This document shows positions 1-6,091 of a DNA stretch of 35,009 bases, piece after piece. Source of the stretch: Methanobacteriota archaeon (GTDB lineage Archaea > Thermoplasmatota > Poseidoniia > Poseidoniales > Poseidoniaceae); assembly GCA_004195635.1 (NCBI GenBank), contig PSPT01000021.1:8226-43234 (forward strand), given 5' to 3'. Positions within the stretch are counted from its first letter, which is position 1, and each line of letters opens with the position of its first letter. The notes under the pieces are model-generated. The model was not told the origin of the DNA and ran no database searches. It saw only the letters and a list, made by a program, of their open reading frames with translations. Made by a program: the position numbers and the translations under genes.

Positions 1-314
1 GATTCAGCATAAGTTAGAGTTATTAGCACATAGCCCAATTCTGAACCATCGGGAACTTCCATTTCTTCAGGGAAAGAAAAAGTGAACTCATCAGATTCAC
101 CATCATCAGCCCAAAGTACCTGTGAAATGCTGCTCAGTGGAGATTCAGTAAATGACACATTGAAAGCACCCACTGGTCCATAACCACTCGGATCTATTGT
201 GTCGGTATTTGAGGACACATAACCAAAGTATGCGGGGAACATAGCGGCAAAAACCACAATTACCACAAGGTTAGTCACGAATGCTTGGTCTTGGAATTTC
301 GCTGATAAACTCAT
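1..314 (-). CDS. Membrane-anchored extracytoplasmic protein, N-terminal part (runs off left edge)
   Basis: The minus-strand reading frame from an ATG at 312-314 stays open to base 1, giving 104 residues of a longer protein. It starts MSLSAKFQDQ and has one clear hydrophobic segment at about residues 13-34 (NLVVIVVFAAMFPAYFGYV). A polar, acidic region follows, rich in Ser, Asp and Glu, with beta-like patterns. This fits a signal anchor with the rest of the chain outside the cell. The family is not recognised and the C-terminus lies outside the window. A T-rich box followed by ATGGGGGTGGG lies about 50 bases upstream of the start and resembles the promoter element of the secE operon. Confidence 0.6.
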   Translation of the reverse strand, partial: MSLSAKFQDQAFVTNLVVIVVFAAMFPAYFGYVSSNTDTIDPSGYGPVGAFNVSFTESPLSSISQVLWADDGESDEFTFSFPEEMEVPDGSELGYVLITLTYAE

Positions 315-365
315 CCGTCTGCCTCATAATTGCGAAAAGGTCGGGGCAATAAAACCCACCCCCAT

Positions 366-397
366 AAAAAAAAGTTGTTTTGAGCCCTATGGGCTCA
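366..397 (-). terminator. Stem-loop plus T8 terminator
   Basis: Read on the minus strand, a perfect 7-bp stem TGAGCCC/GGGCTCA with a 3-base loop (381-397) is followed after seven bases by eight Ts (366-373). It begins about a dozen bases after the stop of the 409-933 gene, so it probably ends that transcript and perhaps the ribosomal stalk operon upstream of it. Archaeal termination mainly needs the T-tract; the stem may only stabilise the 3' end. Confidence 0.65.
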
Positions 398-408
398 TCA
401 AACACCCT

Positions 409-933
409 CTATTCTTCCTCACTTTGATTTATTGAAGGTGCCCATTGCGACCAGTCAGGAAGTTCCTTCTGTGGCCATTGATTTTTTGCAATAGGAACTC
501 CAACTGCGGCGAAGGCTTTTCGACTTCGCCGAAATAAGGGTAGCAAAAATCCAAGTATCAATTTCTCGCCCTTTGTCCATTTGAACGGACTACGTGGAAG
601 CAAAACAACCCAGTGTTGAATAAACTCATGAACTCTATCAATTGGATGGCGATTAGAAAAATGGAATACCATGTGATGAACCTCACCTGCTGATCCAGGT
701 GTATGTGACCAGCACTGCATTTCCATGCCAGTCAAGGGGCCAGATTTGATGACCAATCCGAGAGTTCTCGCATGAGTCGCAATGGGCATTATTATCGCCC
801 AGCGGTCAACCATACGGCTGCCCTCTGTTCTTTCTTTTTCCCAACCAACCTCACTGATGAGTTCGCGAAGCGCCCTTACCATTTGCGGTGGTGGCACCGT
901 CGTCTCAAACTCGAGATGCATTGGTTTTACCAT
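409..933 (-). CDS. Conserved-looking hypothetical protein, 174 aa
   Basis: Function not recognised. The chain is soluble-looking with one hydrophobic stretch at about residues 127-133 (LILGFLLPLF), flanked by basic residues (RRSRK), and an acidic tail ending EEE. It is rich in Trp and His (MQCWSH, HHMVFHF, HEFIQHW). The start ATG at 931-933 is preceded by GGTGA at 7-base spacing; a second Met lies four codons in. It lies downstream of the L12 gene on the same strand after a 204-base gap holding hairpins, and is followed by a strong terminator, so it may be the last gene of the stalk operon or have its own promoter. Confidence 0.6.
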   Translation of the reverse strand: MVKPMHLEFETTVPPPQMVRALRELISEVGWEKERTEGSRMVDRWAIIMPIATHARTLGLVIKSGPLTGMEMQCWSHTPGSAGEVHHMVFHFSNRHPIDRVHEFIQHWVVLLPRSPFKWTKGEKLILGFLLPLFRRSRKAFAAVGVPIAKNQWPQKELPDWSQWAPSINQSEEE

Positions 934-1011
934 AATTGCTTCACCGCACGGGTTGGGTCACATCAAACCCTCGCAAGGATTTGTGGATAGATAAGTTGTT
1001 GAGAGCAGATG

Positions 1012-1137
1012 AACTGTCGGTCGCCTAACAAATTCGTCAGGTGACTACGACGACGACCAAAGGTCCCTGCGCTCGCTGAACCCGTTCTAAACGGGTCCCG
1101 ATAACTCGGGTCTTTCTGATCTAATCGCTTGACAGTT
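1012..1137 (-). other. Structured non-coding stretch after rpl12
   Basis: No gene fits this gap. On the minus strand, directly after the L12 stop, there is a row of possible stem-loops. These are CCCGA/TCGGG with loop GTTA (1097-1110), ACCCGTT/AACGGGT with loop TAG (1080-1096), GGACC/GGTC (about 1059-1071), and a long stem GTC-A-CCTGAC/GTTAGG-C-GAC around loop GAATTT (1020-1045). AACTGTC and GACAGTT (1131-1137 and 1012-1018) could close the whole as a ring. No T-tract follows, so this is not a standard archaeal terminator. It could be a 3' processing element, an attenuator before the next gene, or a small RNA. Confidence 0.4.
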
Positions 1138-1437
1138 TCATCCAAAGAGGTCGCCGAGTCCGCCAAATGATGCTTCCTCTTCTTCCTCTTCTTCTTCAAC
1201 AACAGCTTCAGCAGGAGCGGCTCCACCGGCAGCAGCAACAGGTGCGGCGGCGGCAGGAGCTGCGACGGCTTGGGTCATTGCGTCAGCGATGTTAACACCG
1301 TCGAGTGAAGCAACGAGTGCTTTCACGCGAGCAGCGTCTGAACTTACACCAGCGGCCTTTAGGACGGCGGTTACAGCATCTTCACTGATTTCGTTTTCTG
1401 AACTGTGCAAAAGCATAGCAGCGTATACATATTCCAT
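1138..1437 (-). CDS. rpl12: Ribosomal protein L12 (P1-type stalk protein)
   Basis: This is the stalk protein of the large ribosomal subunit, present as dimers on L10 and recruiting GTPase translation factors. The 99-residue chain has the archaeal/eukaryotic P1 layout. A helical dimerisation domain starts [13 protein letters not shown], with the motif GVNIADAM at about 47-54. An Ala-rich hinge follows, then a run of Glu, and the factor-binding tail [11 protein letters not shown]. The start ATG is preceded by GAGGTGA at 7 bases. It is the last ribosomal gene of the secE-spt5-rpl11-rpl1-rpl10-rpl12 operon and begins 18 bases after the L10 stop. The tail is nearly identical to that of L10, also at DNA level. 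Confidence 0.97.
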   Translation of the reverse strand: MEYVYAAMLLHSSENEISEDAVTAVLKAAGVSSDAARVKALVASLDGVNIADAMTQAVAAPAAAAPVAAAGGAAPAEAVVEEEEEEEEASFGGLGDLFG

Positions 1438-1455
1438 ATTTTTTTCACCTCAATA

Positions 1456-2466
1456 TTAACCGAATAGGTCTCCGAGTCCACCAAATGATGCTTCCTCTTC
1501 TTCCTCTTCCTCTTCCTCGGCTGCCTCGGTTGGGGCTTCCTCGGTTTCCACAACGACGCTGGCTGCAACAGTTGCTACAGCACCGAGTTGATTTCTCAAC
1601 TCATCATCTAGGGCGGAATCATCCAAACCTCCTGCAACTCCGAGAGCACTGGCCTGAGCACGGGCAATCATTGTTGGTAGGGTCTTGGAATTGGCAATGC
1701 CTGCTTCAAAGGCAACAGCAAGAGCCTCAGAGGAGGCCTTGCCTAGCAATGTAGGCATGGTTTCTTTAGTGAACCACGAAATGTGGCAGGCTAGGTTGAA
1801 TGTTCCAGCCATTGCGCTAATTAGACTGTTCTCAAAGGCTTCAATATCTATGTCTAAGGCAGTTGGACTGAAGACTACACCGTCTTCAAGAGTACCACAA
1901 AGACGAAGTCCTGTAATAATTGGCTCTACACCAACCTTTGCAAGTAGCATACCTAATTCACCTTCAAAGACTTCCCCTTCCTTTAGAACGGTTGTAGTCT
2001 TGGCAATGTGCACGCTACCCTTCATAATCTTCGCAGGAATATCTACTGAATTTAATTCACCTACTATTGGACCTGGAGCCATACCGGTATCTTGCTTCTC
2101 GACAACAATGTCATATGGAGCAATATCCCCTGGCTTTGCAGCACGTCCTGCTTCGGTCTTCTTTAACTCACTAAACATTTCAAAGGATGATAATGAGGAA
2201 GATTGTACTAGGGCTGGTTGAACGGCACCCGTGAATAACTCTTCAAGTTGATCTAATTCTCCACCAGCATCAGTCCAAGCACGACGCATCAGTTGCTTCT
2301 TGGCAACTTCAATGGTCATGTTTTCGCGGAGAGATTTACGCATGCCTAGCATTGAACCGGCAGGAACGCCGTGAATATCAATGATAGCCACTACGCCACC
2401 GGCGTCAACAGCCTCACGTAGGCTAGCAACTGTGTTTTTCTTCCATGGTGCTACCTTTGGAATCAG
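1456..2466 (-). CDS. rpl10: Ribosomal protein L10 (P0 stalk base), CTG start
   Basis: P0/L10 anchors the L12 dimers to 23S rRNA. The archaeal N-terminal motif VAxWKK and the stretch up to HGVPA are in frame only if translation starts upstream of the GTG at 2389-2391. No ATG or GTG lies in the right place. The best start is CTG at 2464-2466, six bases after a strong GGAGGT and overlapping the L1 stop as CTGA. That gives 336 residues, normal for archaeal P0, beginning MIPKVAPWKK. The rRNA-binding domain comes first, then helical L12-binding segments, then a Glu-rich linker and the GGLGDLFG tail shared with L12. If the GTG were used instead, the protein would lose 25 conserved-looking residues. 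Confidence 0.93.
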   Translation of the reverse strand: MIPKVAPWKKNTVASLREAVDAGGVVAIIDIHGVPAGSMLGMRKSLRENMTIEVAKKQLMRRAWTDAGGELDQLEELFTGAVQPALVQSSSLSSFEMFSELKKTEAGRAAKPGDIAPYDIVVEKQDTGMAPGPIVGELNSVDIPAKIMKGSVHIAKTTTVLKEGEVFEGELGMLLAKVGVEPIITGLRLCGTLEDGVVFSPTALDIDIEAFENSLISAMAGTFNLACHISWFTKETMPTLLGKASSEALAVAFEAGIANSKTLPTMIARAQASALGVAGGLDDSALDDELRNQLGAVATVAASVVVETEEAPTEAAEEEEEEEEEASFGGLGDLFG

Positions 2467-3107
2467 AGGACCACCTCCACCTTGTGTGATGGACCCATTG
2501 TGGTCTTAATGTAGAAACTGCGGATGTTTCCTGCACCCCTCTCTAACTTTCGGGTAACACGATCCCAAACTGCAATAGCATTAGCCAACAACTCTTCATG
2601 AGATTGTGAACGTGTGCCAATTGCGGTGTGGAAAGTAATTCTGTCACGGCTACGAACTACAACAGTGGACTTTAATCCGGCTGCTATCATACCTGGGTCA
2701 ACATTTGGAGGGCATGGTCGTGGCATTTTTCCACGAGGACCAAGAACCACACCGAGATAACGACCGATAAGGGCCATTTGCGAAACTTCAGCGAGGAAGA
2801 AATCATATCTATTTGCCAATTTCTTAGCGGTCATCTTATTCTTCCCCAACTCCTCAATTTCTTCAGGAGCAATTACAAAAATTCCTGCTTCTTTGGCCTT
2901 AACTGCGGCTTCAGTACCAGCAAACATTGCAATTTGAATGTCTCGACCTCGGCCAGATGGCAGACGGATTTCTTCTTGGACACGATTTGCTGGGTTCTTC
3001 AAATCAACGTCCTTTATTGTAATTGCAAAGTCAACTGACTCTACAAACTTTCTTTCAGGTGCTGCTTCCAAAGCAGCCTTTATTGCGTCACTTATATTTT
3101 GTTCCAT
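2463..3107 (-). CDS. rpl1: Ribosomal protein L1
   Basis: L1 forms the mobile stalk that releases deacylated tRNA from the E site; in archaea it often also represses its own mRNA. The 214-residue chain matches archaeal L1 in length. It has the typical GPRGKMPRP motif at about 123-131, a FAGTE segment, and the C-terminal part ending in GNIRSFYIKTTMGP. The ATG at 3105-3107 has a GGTGAGG upstream. The gene lies 58 bases after L11. Its last codons contain the ribosome binding site for L10, and its TGA overlaps the L10 CTG, so the two are probably translationally coupled. Confidence 0.97.
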   Translation of the reverse strand: MEQNISDAIKAALEAAPERKFVESVDFAITIKDVDLKNPANRVQEEIRLPSGRGRDIQIAMFAGTEAAVKAKEAGIFVIAPEEIEELGKNKMTAKKLANRYDFFLAEVSQMALIGRYLGVVLGPRGKMPRPCPPNVDPGMIAAGLKSTVVVRSRDRITFHTAIGTRSQSHEELLANAIAVWDRVTRKLERGAGNIRSFYIKTTMGPSHKVEVVL

Positions 3108-3165
3108 TTTTCCTCACCCCTGCGGTCTGCGAGGCGCTAACCTCTCCCGCATTTCGTGCTAGAGA

Positions 3166-3441
3166 TCATTCAAAGCGTGAATCCCATTCTCCCCTCTTAA
3201 TAATCTCCAAAGCATCCTTCGGCCAGTGACCGTCAATCTTCACACGCATAGATACACATGTTCCAATGACTTCACAAGTCAGAGCTTTTATTGAATTTCC
3301 AGTAAGGTCATCAGCCTTTTGCTTGGCGACCTCTATTGCCTTTTCAAGAGGTAAATCCTCTTTGGCTGCAGCCATACTCCCGTTGCACTTTGCAACGCCT
3401 AGACTCTTGATGATGAGTTCGGATGTCCATGGTTTTGACAT
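3166..3441 (-). CDS. rpl11: Ribosomal protein L11, C-terminal domain only
   Basis: L11 binds the GTPase-associated centre of 23S rRNA. This 91-residue chain aligns with only the C-terminal rRNA-binding domain of archaeal L11. It begins at the point corresponding to the PTTxLI motif (here KPWTSELI) and contains the signature EVIGTCVSM at 57-65, ending near the normal C-terminus. The roughly 70-residue N-terminal domain, which contacts elongation factors, is absent. The start ATG (3439-3441) has AAGGAGGT at ideal spacing. The frame extends upstream only 21 codons with no L11-like sequence, and spt5 ends at 3501. The order spt5-rpl11-rpl1 is the standard archaeal one, so this is the genuine locus. 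Key residues of the remaining domain look intact. Confidence 0.9.
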   Translation of the reverse strand: MSKPWTSELIIKSLGVAKCNGSMAAAKEDLPLEKAIEVAKQKADDLTGNSIKALTCEVIGTCVSMRVKIDGHWPKDALEIIKRGEWDSRFE

Positions 3442-3500
3442 GTGTAATACCTCCTTGAGTGTGTCGCCGAATTGACTCCCATATTTAATCGCGACGCGCG

Positions 3501-4418
3501 TCACTCAACTCTCTCAATAACGCGAACGTGGTCTGCACGCATGGTCAAAGTCATTGGAATTGGTTGTTCATACAACTCCATAGACACCTCTTCCTTTGTG
3601 TCGCTAACCGCTATAACACGAGACTTTTCTCCCTTGAAAGCACCATTAATAATTTCAACAATACAACCAACTTCAATTCCAGAAGTTGCTGCCTTTGGTT
3701 CCAAATATGGCAAAACATCTTGCAAGGGTGCTTCAGTACCCAATACGCTCTTTGCATTCTTTAGAGGAGTTGACAATATTGGCCCTCGTGTCTTACGATC
3801 ACGACCTCCTGTTCGCCCAATTAATTTTTCAACGTGGTGTTGAGCACTACTTTCTACGAATACATAACCGCGCATCCCAGTTGGATGAAGTACAGAAAAT
3901 ACTTCATTTTGAATGGTACTCAAACTGCCACTGCCACCCAAGCGAGCTTGCATTTCTTCAGCAACTCTCTGTTCAGAGCCAATTGCAGTTTTTACAATAA
4001 ATAAGAAGGAAGATACACTTCCATACATTTCACGAAGAAGTTTCTCACTACCTTCGTGCTGCCTATCGGTGAATACATGCACATATTCTTGCATCTTTCC
4101 TGGGTCAACCCAAACGTATTCATCATACAATGACGCTGGCAATACTTCACCAGATTCACTGGTAACAAGCCAAGGTGTAACATCGTTTAAGCGACCATCA
4201 AATTCAATTCCGCGTGCTGGACCATATATTTCTGCAGTTAAATCTTCTTCAGGGATTCCAGTAACTACCGCTACACGATTAACGATTTCCTCTTCAGATT
4301 CTCCACCAACACCGTATACCCCATCCCAAAGCATTGGGTAATCACGGTCGGATTCTGCACGACGGAGGAGTAATACCTCGTCGCCAAAGCGTACAAATGC
4401 TACAAATGCGTCTGCCAT
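3501..4418 (-). CDS. spt5: Nudix-like domain fused to transcription elongation factor Spt5 (NusG)
   Basis: Spt5 clamps RNA polymerase and aids processivity. Residues 137-205 form the NGN domain (FIVKTAIGSEQRV, RGYVFVES) and about 247-303 the KOW domain. Archaeal Spt5 is normally around 150 residues; this one has 305. The extra N-terminal part (about 3-112) has a Nudix fold pattern: DEVLLLRR, then LWDGVYGVGGES, and later YVWVDP. In the Nudix box the Arg (R48) remains, but the catalytic Glu residues of REU and EE are replaced by Val (V49, V51, V52), so hydrolysis is unlikely. AGGAG sits 8 bases before the ATG, which confirms the long start. It lies 11 bases after secE and 59 bases before L11. 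The added domain may bind a nucleotide, RNA end or protein; this is inference. Confidence 0.92.
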   Translation of the reverse strand: MADAFVAFVRFGDEVLLLRRAESDRDYPMLWDGVYGVGGESEEEIVNRVAVVTGIPEEDLTAEIYGPARGIEFDGRLNDVTPWLVTSESGEVLPASLYDEYVWVDPGKMQEYVHVFTDRQHEGSEKLLREMYGSVSSFLFIVKTAIGSEQRVAEEMQARLGGSGSLSTIQNEVFSVLHPTGMRGYVFVESSAQHHVEKLIGRTGGRDRKTRGPILSTPLKNAKSVLGTEAPLQDVLPYLEPKAATSGIEVGCIVEIINGAFKGEKSRVIAVSDTKEEVSMELYEQPIPMTLTMRADHVRVIERVE

Positions 4419-4429
4419 AAAATCAACTC

Positions 4430-4705
4430 CTAGTTAATCAACCACTCAAAGAATGAAGGGATAATGCGATCCATGGTAAACATTACTGCAAAGCCGATTA
4501 AACCGAGGATAAACATTCCAATCCCACAAATAATCGAGGTCTGAGTAAATTCTTGCTTAGTAGGCTTTCGAGCCATACGGAGAATACGTGCCCAGGAGCT
4601 TCGACCAATACGGCGGAAGCCACTTTCTATACGGTCTTGGGCGGCCAGAACCTTATCCTCAAACGTGCGGTCTTCGGACTTTGAATCACTCTTTGCAGCG
4701 GACAT
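4430..4705 (-). CDS. secE: Preprotein translocase subunit SecE (Sec61 gamma)
   Basis: SecE clamps the SecY channel. The 91-residue chain has a charged, Ser/Lys-rich N-terminus, an amphipathic helix (about 28-48), the typical RKPTKQEFTQTS segment before the membrane span, and a single transmembrane helix at about 57-78. This length and layout are usual for archaeal SecE. It is the first gene of the operon, in the common archaeal order before spt5. GAGG lies 7 bases before the ATG at 4703-4705, and a TATA-like TTAAAT lies about 40 bases upstream. Confidence 0.93.
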   Translation of the reverse strand: MSAAKSDSKSEDRTFEDKVLAAQDRIESGFRRIGRSSWARILRMARKPTKQEFTQTSIICGIGMFILGLIGFAVMFTMDRIIPSFFEWLIN

Positions 4706-4734
4706 AACGAAACCTCAGCCAACTGCCCGAAACG

Positions 4735-4760
4735 CCACCCCCATTTAACCGCGCCGGATT
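4735..4760 (-). promoter_or_regulatory. Promoter of the secE-ribosomal stalk operon
   Basis: On the minus strand a GC-rich block followed by the TATA-like TTAAAT (4748-4743) and GGGGGTGG lies 38-43 bases upstream of the secE start. The core CCGGCGCGSTTAAATGGGGG also occurs before rpl21e at 11502-11527. Over 26 bases the two copies differ at two positions only. The TATA-to-ATG distance leaves room for a short leader with a ribosome binding site. Confidence 0.6.
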
Positions 4761-4792
4761 GGCCTCCGCAAAGGGAATCTGAGGGATGACGC

Positions 4793-4851
4793 GCGGCTAT
4801 AGCAAGATGTATCTATGGTTTTCCCCTATTTATGTTACTCCAAATAGCCGC
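4793..4851. promoter_or_regulatory. Inverted repeat in the secE/dnaJ divergent region
   Basis: GCGGCTAT (4793-4800) and ATAGCCGC (4844-4851) form a perfect 8-bp inverted repeat with a 43-base spacer. CTATGG (4813-4818) and CCATAG (4851-4856) add a second pair. It lies 145-200 bases before the dnaJ gene and upstream of the secE promoter. It may be an operator or cruciform. No known heat-shock operator such as CIRCE is recognisable. The rest of 4852-4985 is A-rich with no clear gene. Confidence 0.25.
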
Positions 4852-4994
4852 CATAGCACACGCTCAAAACTCCTATACCTCCATTAATGCAGCAAAAACA
4901 AATTGGAAAGTGAAAAAAACCATGCCTACTGGGGTAATCCAAGCAAAAAATCGTTTGGTTCAAAAAAGAGTGAACCACCCGAGGCATGTTACGC

Positions 4995-5402
4995 ATGGCT
5001 GAATCCGACCCCTACGAAGTGCTTGGTGTGAAGAAGGATGCGAGTGACAAAGAGATAACAAGGGCGTATCGCAGACTTGCAAAACGCTTTCACCCTGACA
5101 AAAATGACGACCCTGCTGCCGAAGATAGAATGAAGCGGATTAATGCAGCATATGAAAAAATTGATTCTCCAGAAAAACGGCAAAAATATGACCAAGAATC
5201 GCAAATGCACAATATGTTTGGTAGGCGAGGAGGAAATCCATTCGGCGGTGGTGGTAACCCATTCGGCGGTGGTGGTAACCCATTCGGCAGCGGTGGTGGT
5301 AAGCGGTCTATTTGGCGGAGGAGGTATGCGTGGCCAAAGGGGCGGAATGGGCGGACAAGGAAGGCGACAACAACAAGCACAACAAATCCAAAAAGGTGCT
5401 GA
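4995..5402 (+). CDS. dnaJ: DnaJ-type co-chaperone, N-terminal fragment (J domain and G/F region), frameshifted
   Basis: J proteins stimulate the ATPase of DnaK and deliver clients. The J domain starts MAESDPYEVLGV and carries the catalytic HPD motif in RFHPDKN at about residues 33-35. A Gly/Phe-rich region follows, made of three 21-base repeats (5232-5294) encoding GNPFGGG. After base 5300 this frame leaves DnaJ sequence, reads a basic tail and stops at 5402. The true continuation is in the next frame from about 5302. GAGG ten bases upstream favours the ATG at 4995 over the one at 4986. There is no zinc-finger domain between the parts, so the intact protein would be of the CbpA/type B kind. 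Confidence 0.8.
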   Translation: MAESDPYEVLGVKKDASDKEITRAYRRLAKRFHPDKNDDPAAEDRMKRINAAYEKIDSPEKRQKYDQESQMHNMFGRRGGNPFGGGGNPFGGGGNPFGSGGGKRSIWRRRYAWPKGRNGRTRKATTTSTTNPKRC

Positions 5403-5919
5403 CCTAAACGCCTATCTTGACCTTTCAATTTCTCAGGCTGAAGAAGGGGGGAAACGGCCCTTCAAAATCCGTAGGCTAGAAAAAGATGGTATGGGAGGAG
5501 TGTCTTCTACGCCTAAAACCCTCAGTGTAAATATCAAATCTGGCATAATTCATGGAACTGTAATGCGTCTCAAAAAAATGGGTCATGAACATCCAAAAGG
5601 TGAGGCGGGAGACCTTAATTTAACTATCCGTATTGACCCAGGCGAAGACCGTCGTTGGGAAGGAGACGGGCTTGTTCAACTGGTTGAAGTGAATTATTCT
5701 ACTTTGTTGTTGGGTGGGAAAGTGAGGATTACTACCCCCAATGGCAAATCTGGCAATTTGAACATTCTTGCTAATAGTCGAGTTGGCGACCGCCAGCGAA
5801 TGAAGGGGAAGGGATATACAGGTGGTGATTTGGACTTGGAATTTATTATTGCTGAATCCAGTGAATTAAGTCCTGAACAGATTTCTGCTCTCAAAGAATT
5901 ACAAAAGGTTGGACTTTGA
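5302..5919 (+). CDS. dnaJ: DnaJ-type co-chaperone, C-terminal substrate-binding fragment
   Basis: This is the rest of the dnaJ gene in the +1 frame. It reads SGLFGGGGMRGQRGG, finishing the Gly-rich region, then the DnaJ C-terminal beta domains (LSVNIKSGI, GDLNLTIRI, TTPNGKSGNL, MKGKGYTGGDLDLEF). The fragment has no credible start of its own; an upstream ATG in this frame at 5143 lies inside the J domain coding sequence. Removing a single base around 5301-5303 (an extra A or G in GGTGGTAAGCGG) would join both parts into one protein of about 307 residues. The cause may be sequencing or assembly error, a real mutation, or slippage; both halves look otherwise well conserved. Confidence 0.8.
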   Translation, partial: SGLFGGGGMRGQRGGMGGQGRRQQQAQQIQKGADLNAYLDLSISQAEEGGKRPFKIRRLEKDGMGGVSSTPKTLSVNIKSGIIHGTVMRLKKMGHEHPKGEAGDLNLTIRIDPGEDRRWEGDGLVQLVEVNYSTLLLGGKVRITTPNGKSGNLNILANSRVGDRQRMKGKGYTGGDLDLEFIIAESSELSPEQISALKELQKVGL

Positions 5920-6064
5920 AGTAACATCTATTCTCTTTTTAGAGGTATTAATTTTCCAAGAAAGGAATATTATTATCATTTTTGCTAAGGGGAGATCCGA
6001 TGAATGCCTAAATAATTCACTAATATTAGTTCCGTGTGTAGTTCGTTTTCCTCAAGTAATAGTG

Positions 6065-6091
6065 TCTCCTGCGATTGCTGATGGCAGGAGA
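6065..6091 (+). promoter_or_regulatory. Hairpin enclosing the RND gene start codon
   Basis: TCTCCTGC (6065-6072) and GCAGGAGA (6084-6091) pair perfectly over 8 bp. The 11-base loop ends with the ATG at 6081-6083. No ribosome binding site is visible upstream of this ATG. If the transcript starts before 6065, the stem could control initiation, for example by temperature or a bound protein. Confidence 0.35.

Noticed and set aside
963-1238. Minus-strand frame overlapping the end of rpl12
   Set aside because: It reads rpl12 in the wrong frame and then the hairpin-rich gap; the composition is not protein-like.
1685-2221. Long plus-strand open frame opposite rpl10
   Set aside because: It is the antisense shadow of a conserved ribosomal gene and has no recognisable protein features.
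6000-6011. Three-codon leader peptide (ATG AAT GCC TAA) after GGGGAG upstream of the RND gene
   Set aside because: Too short to judge, and no structure links it to the downstream start.
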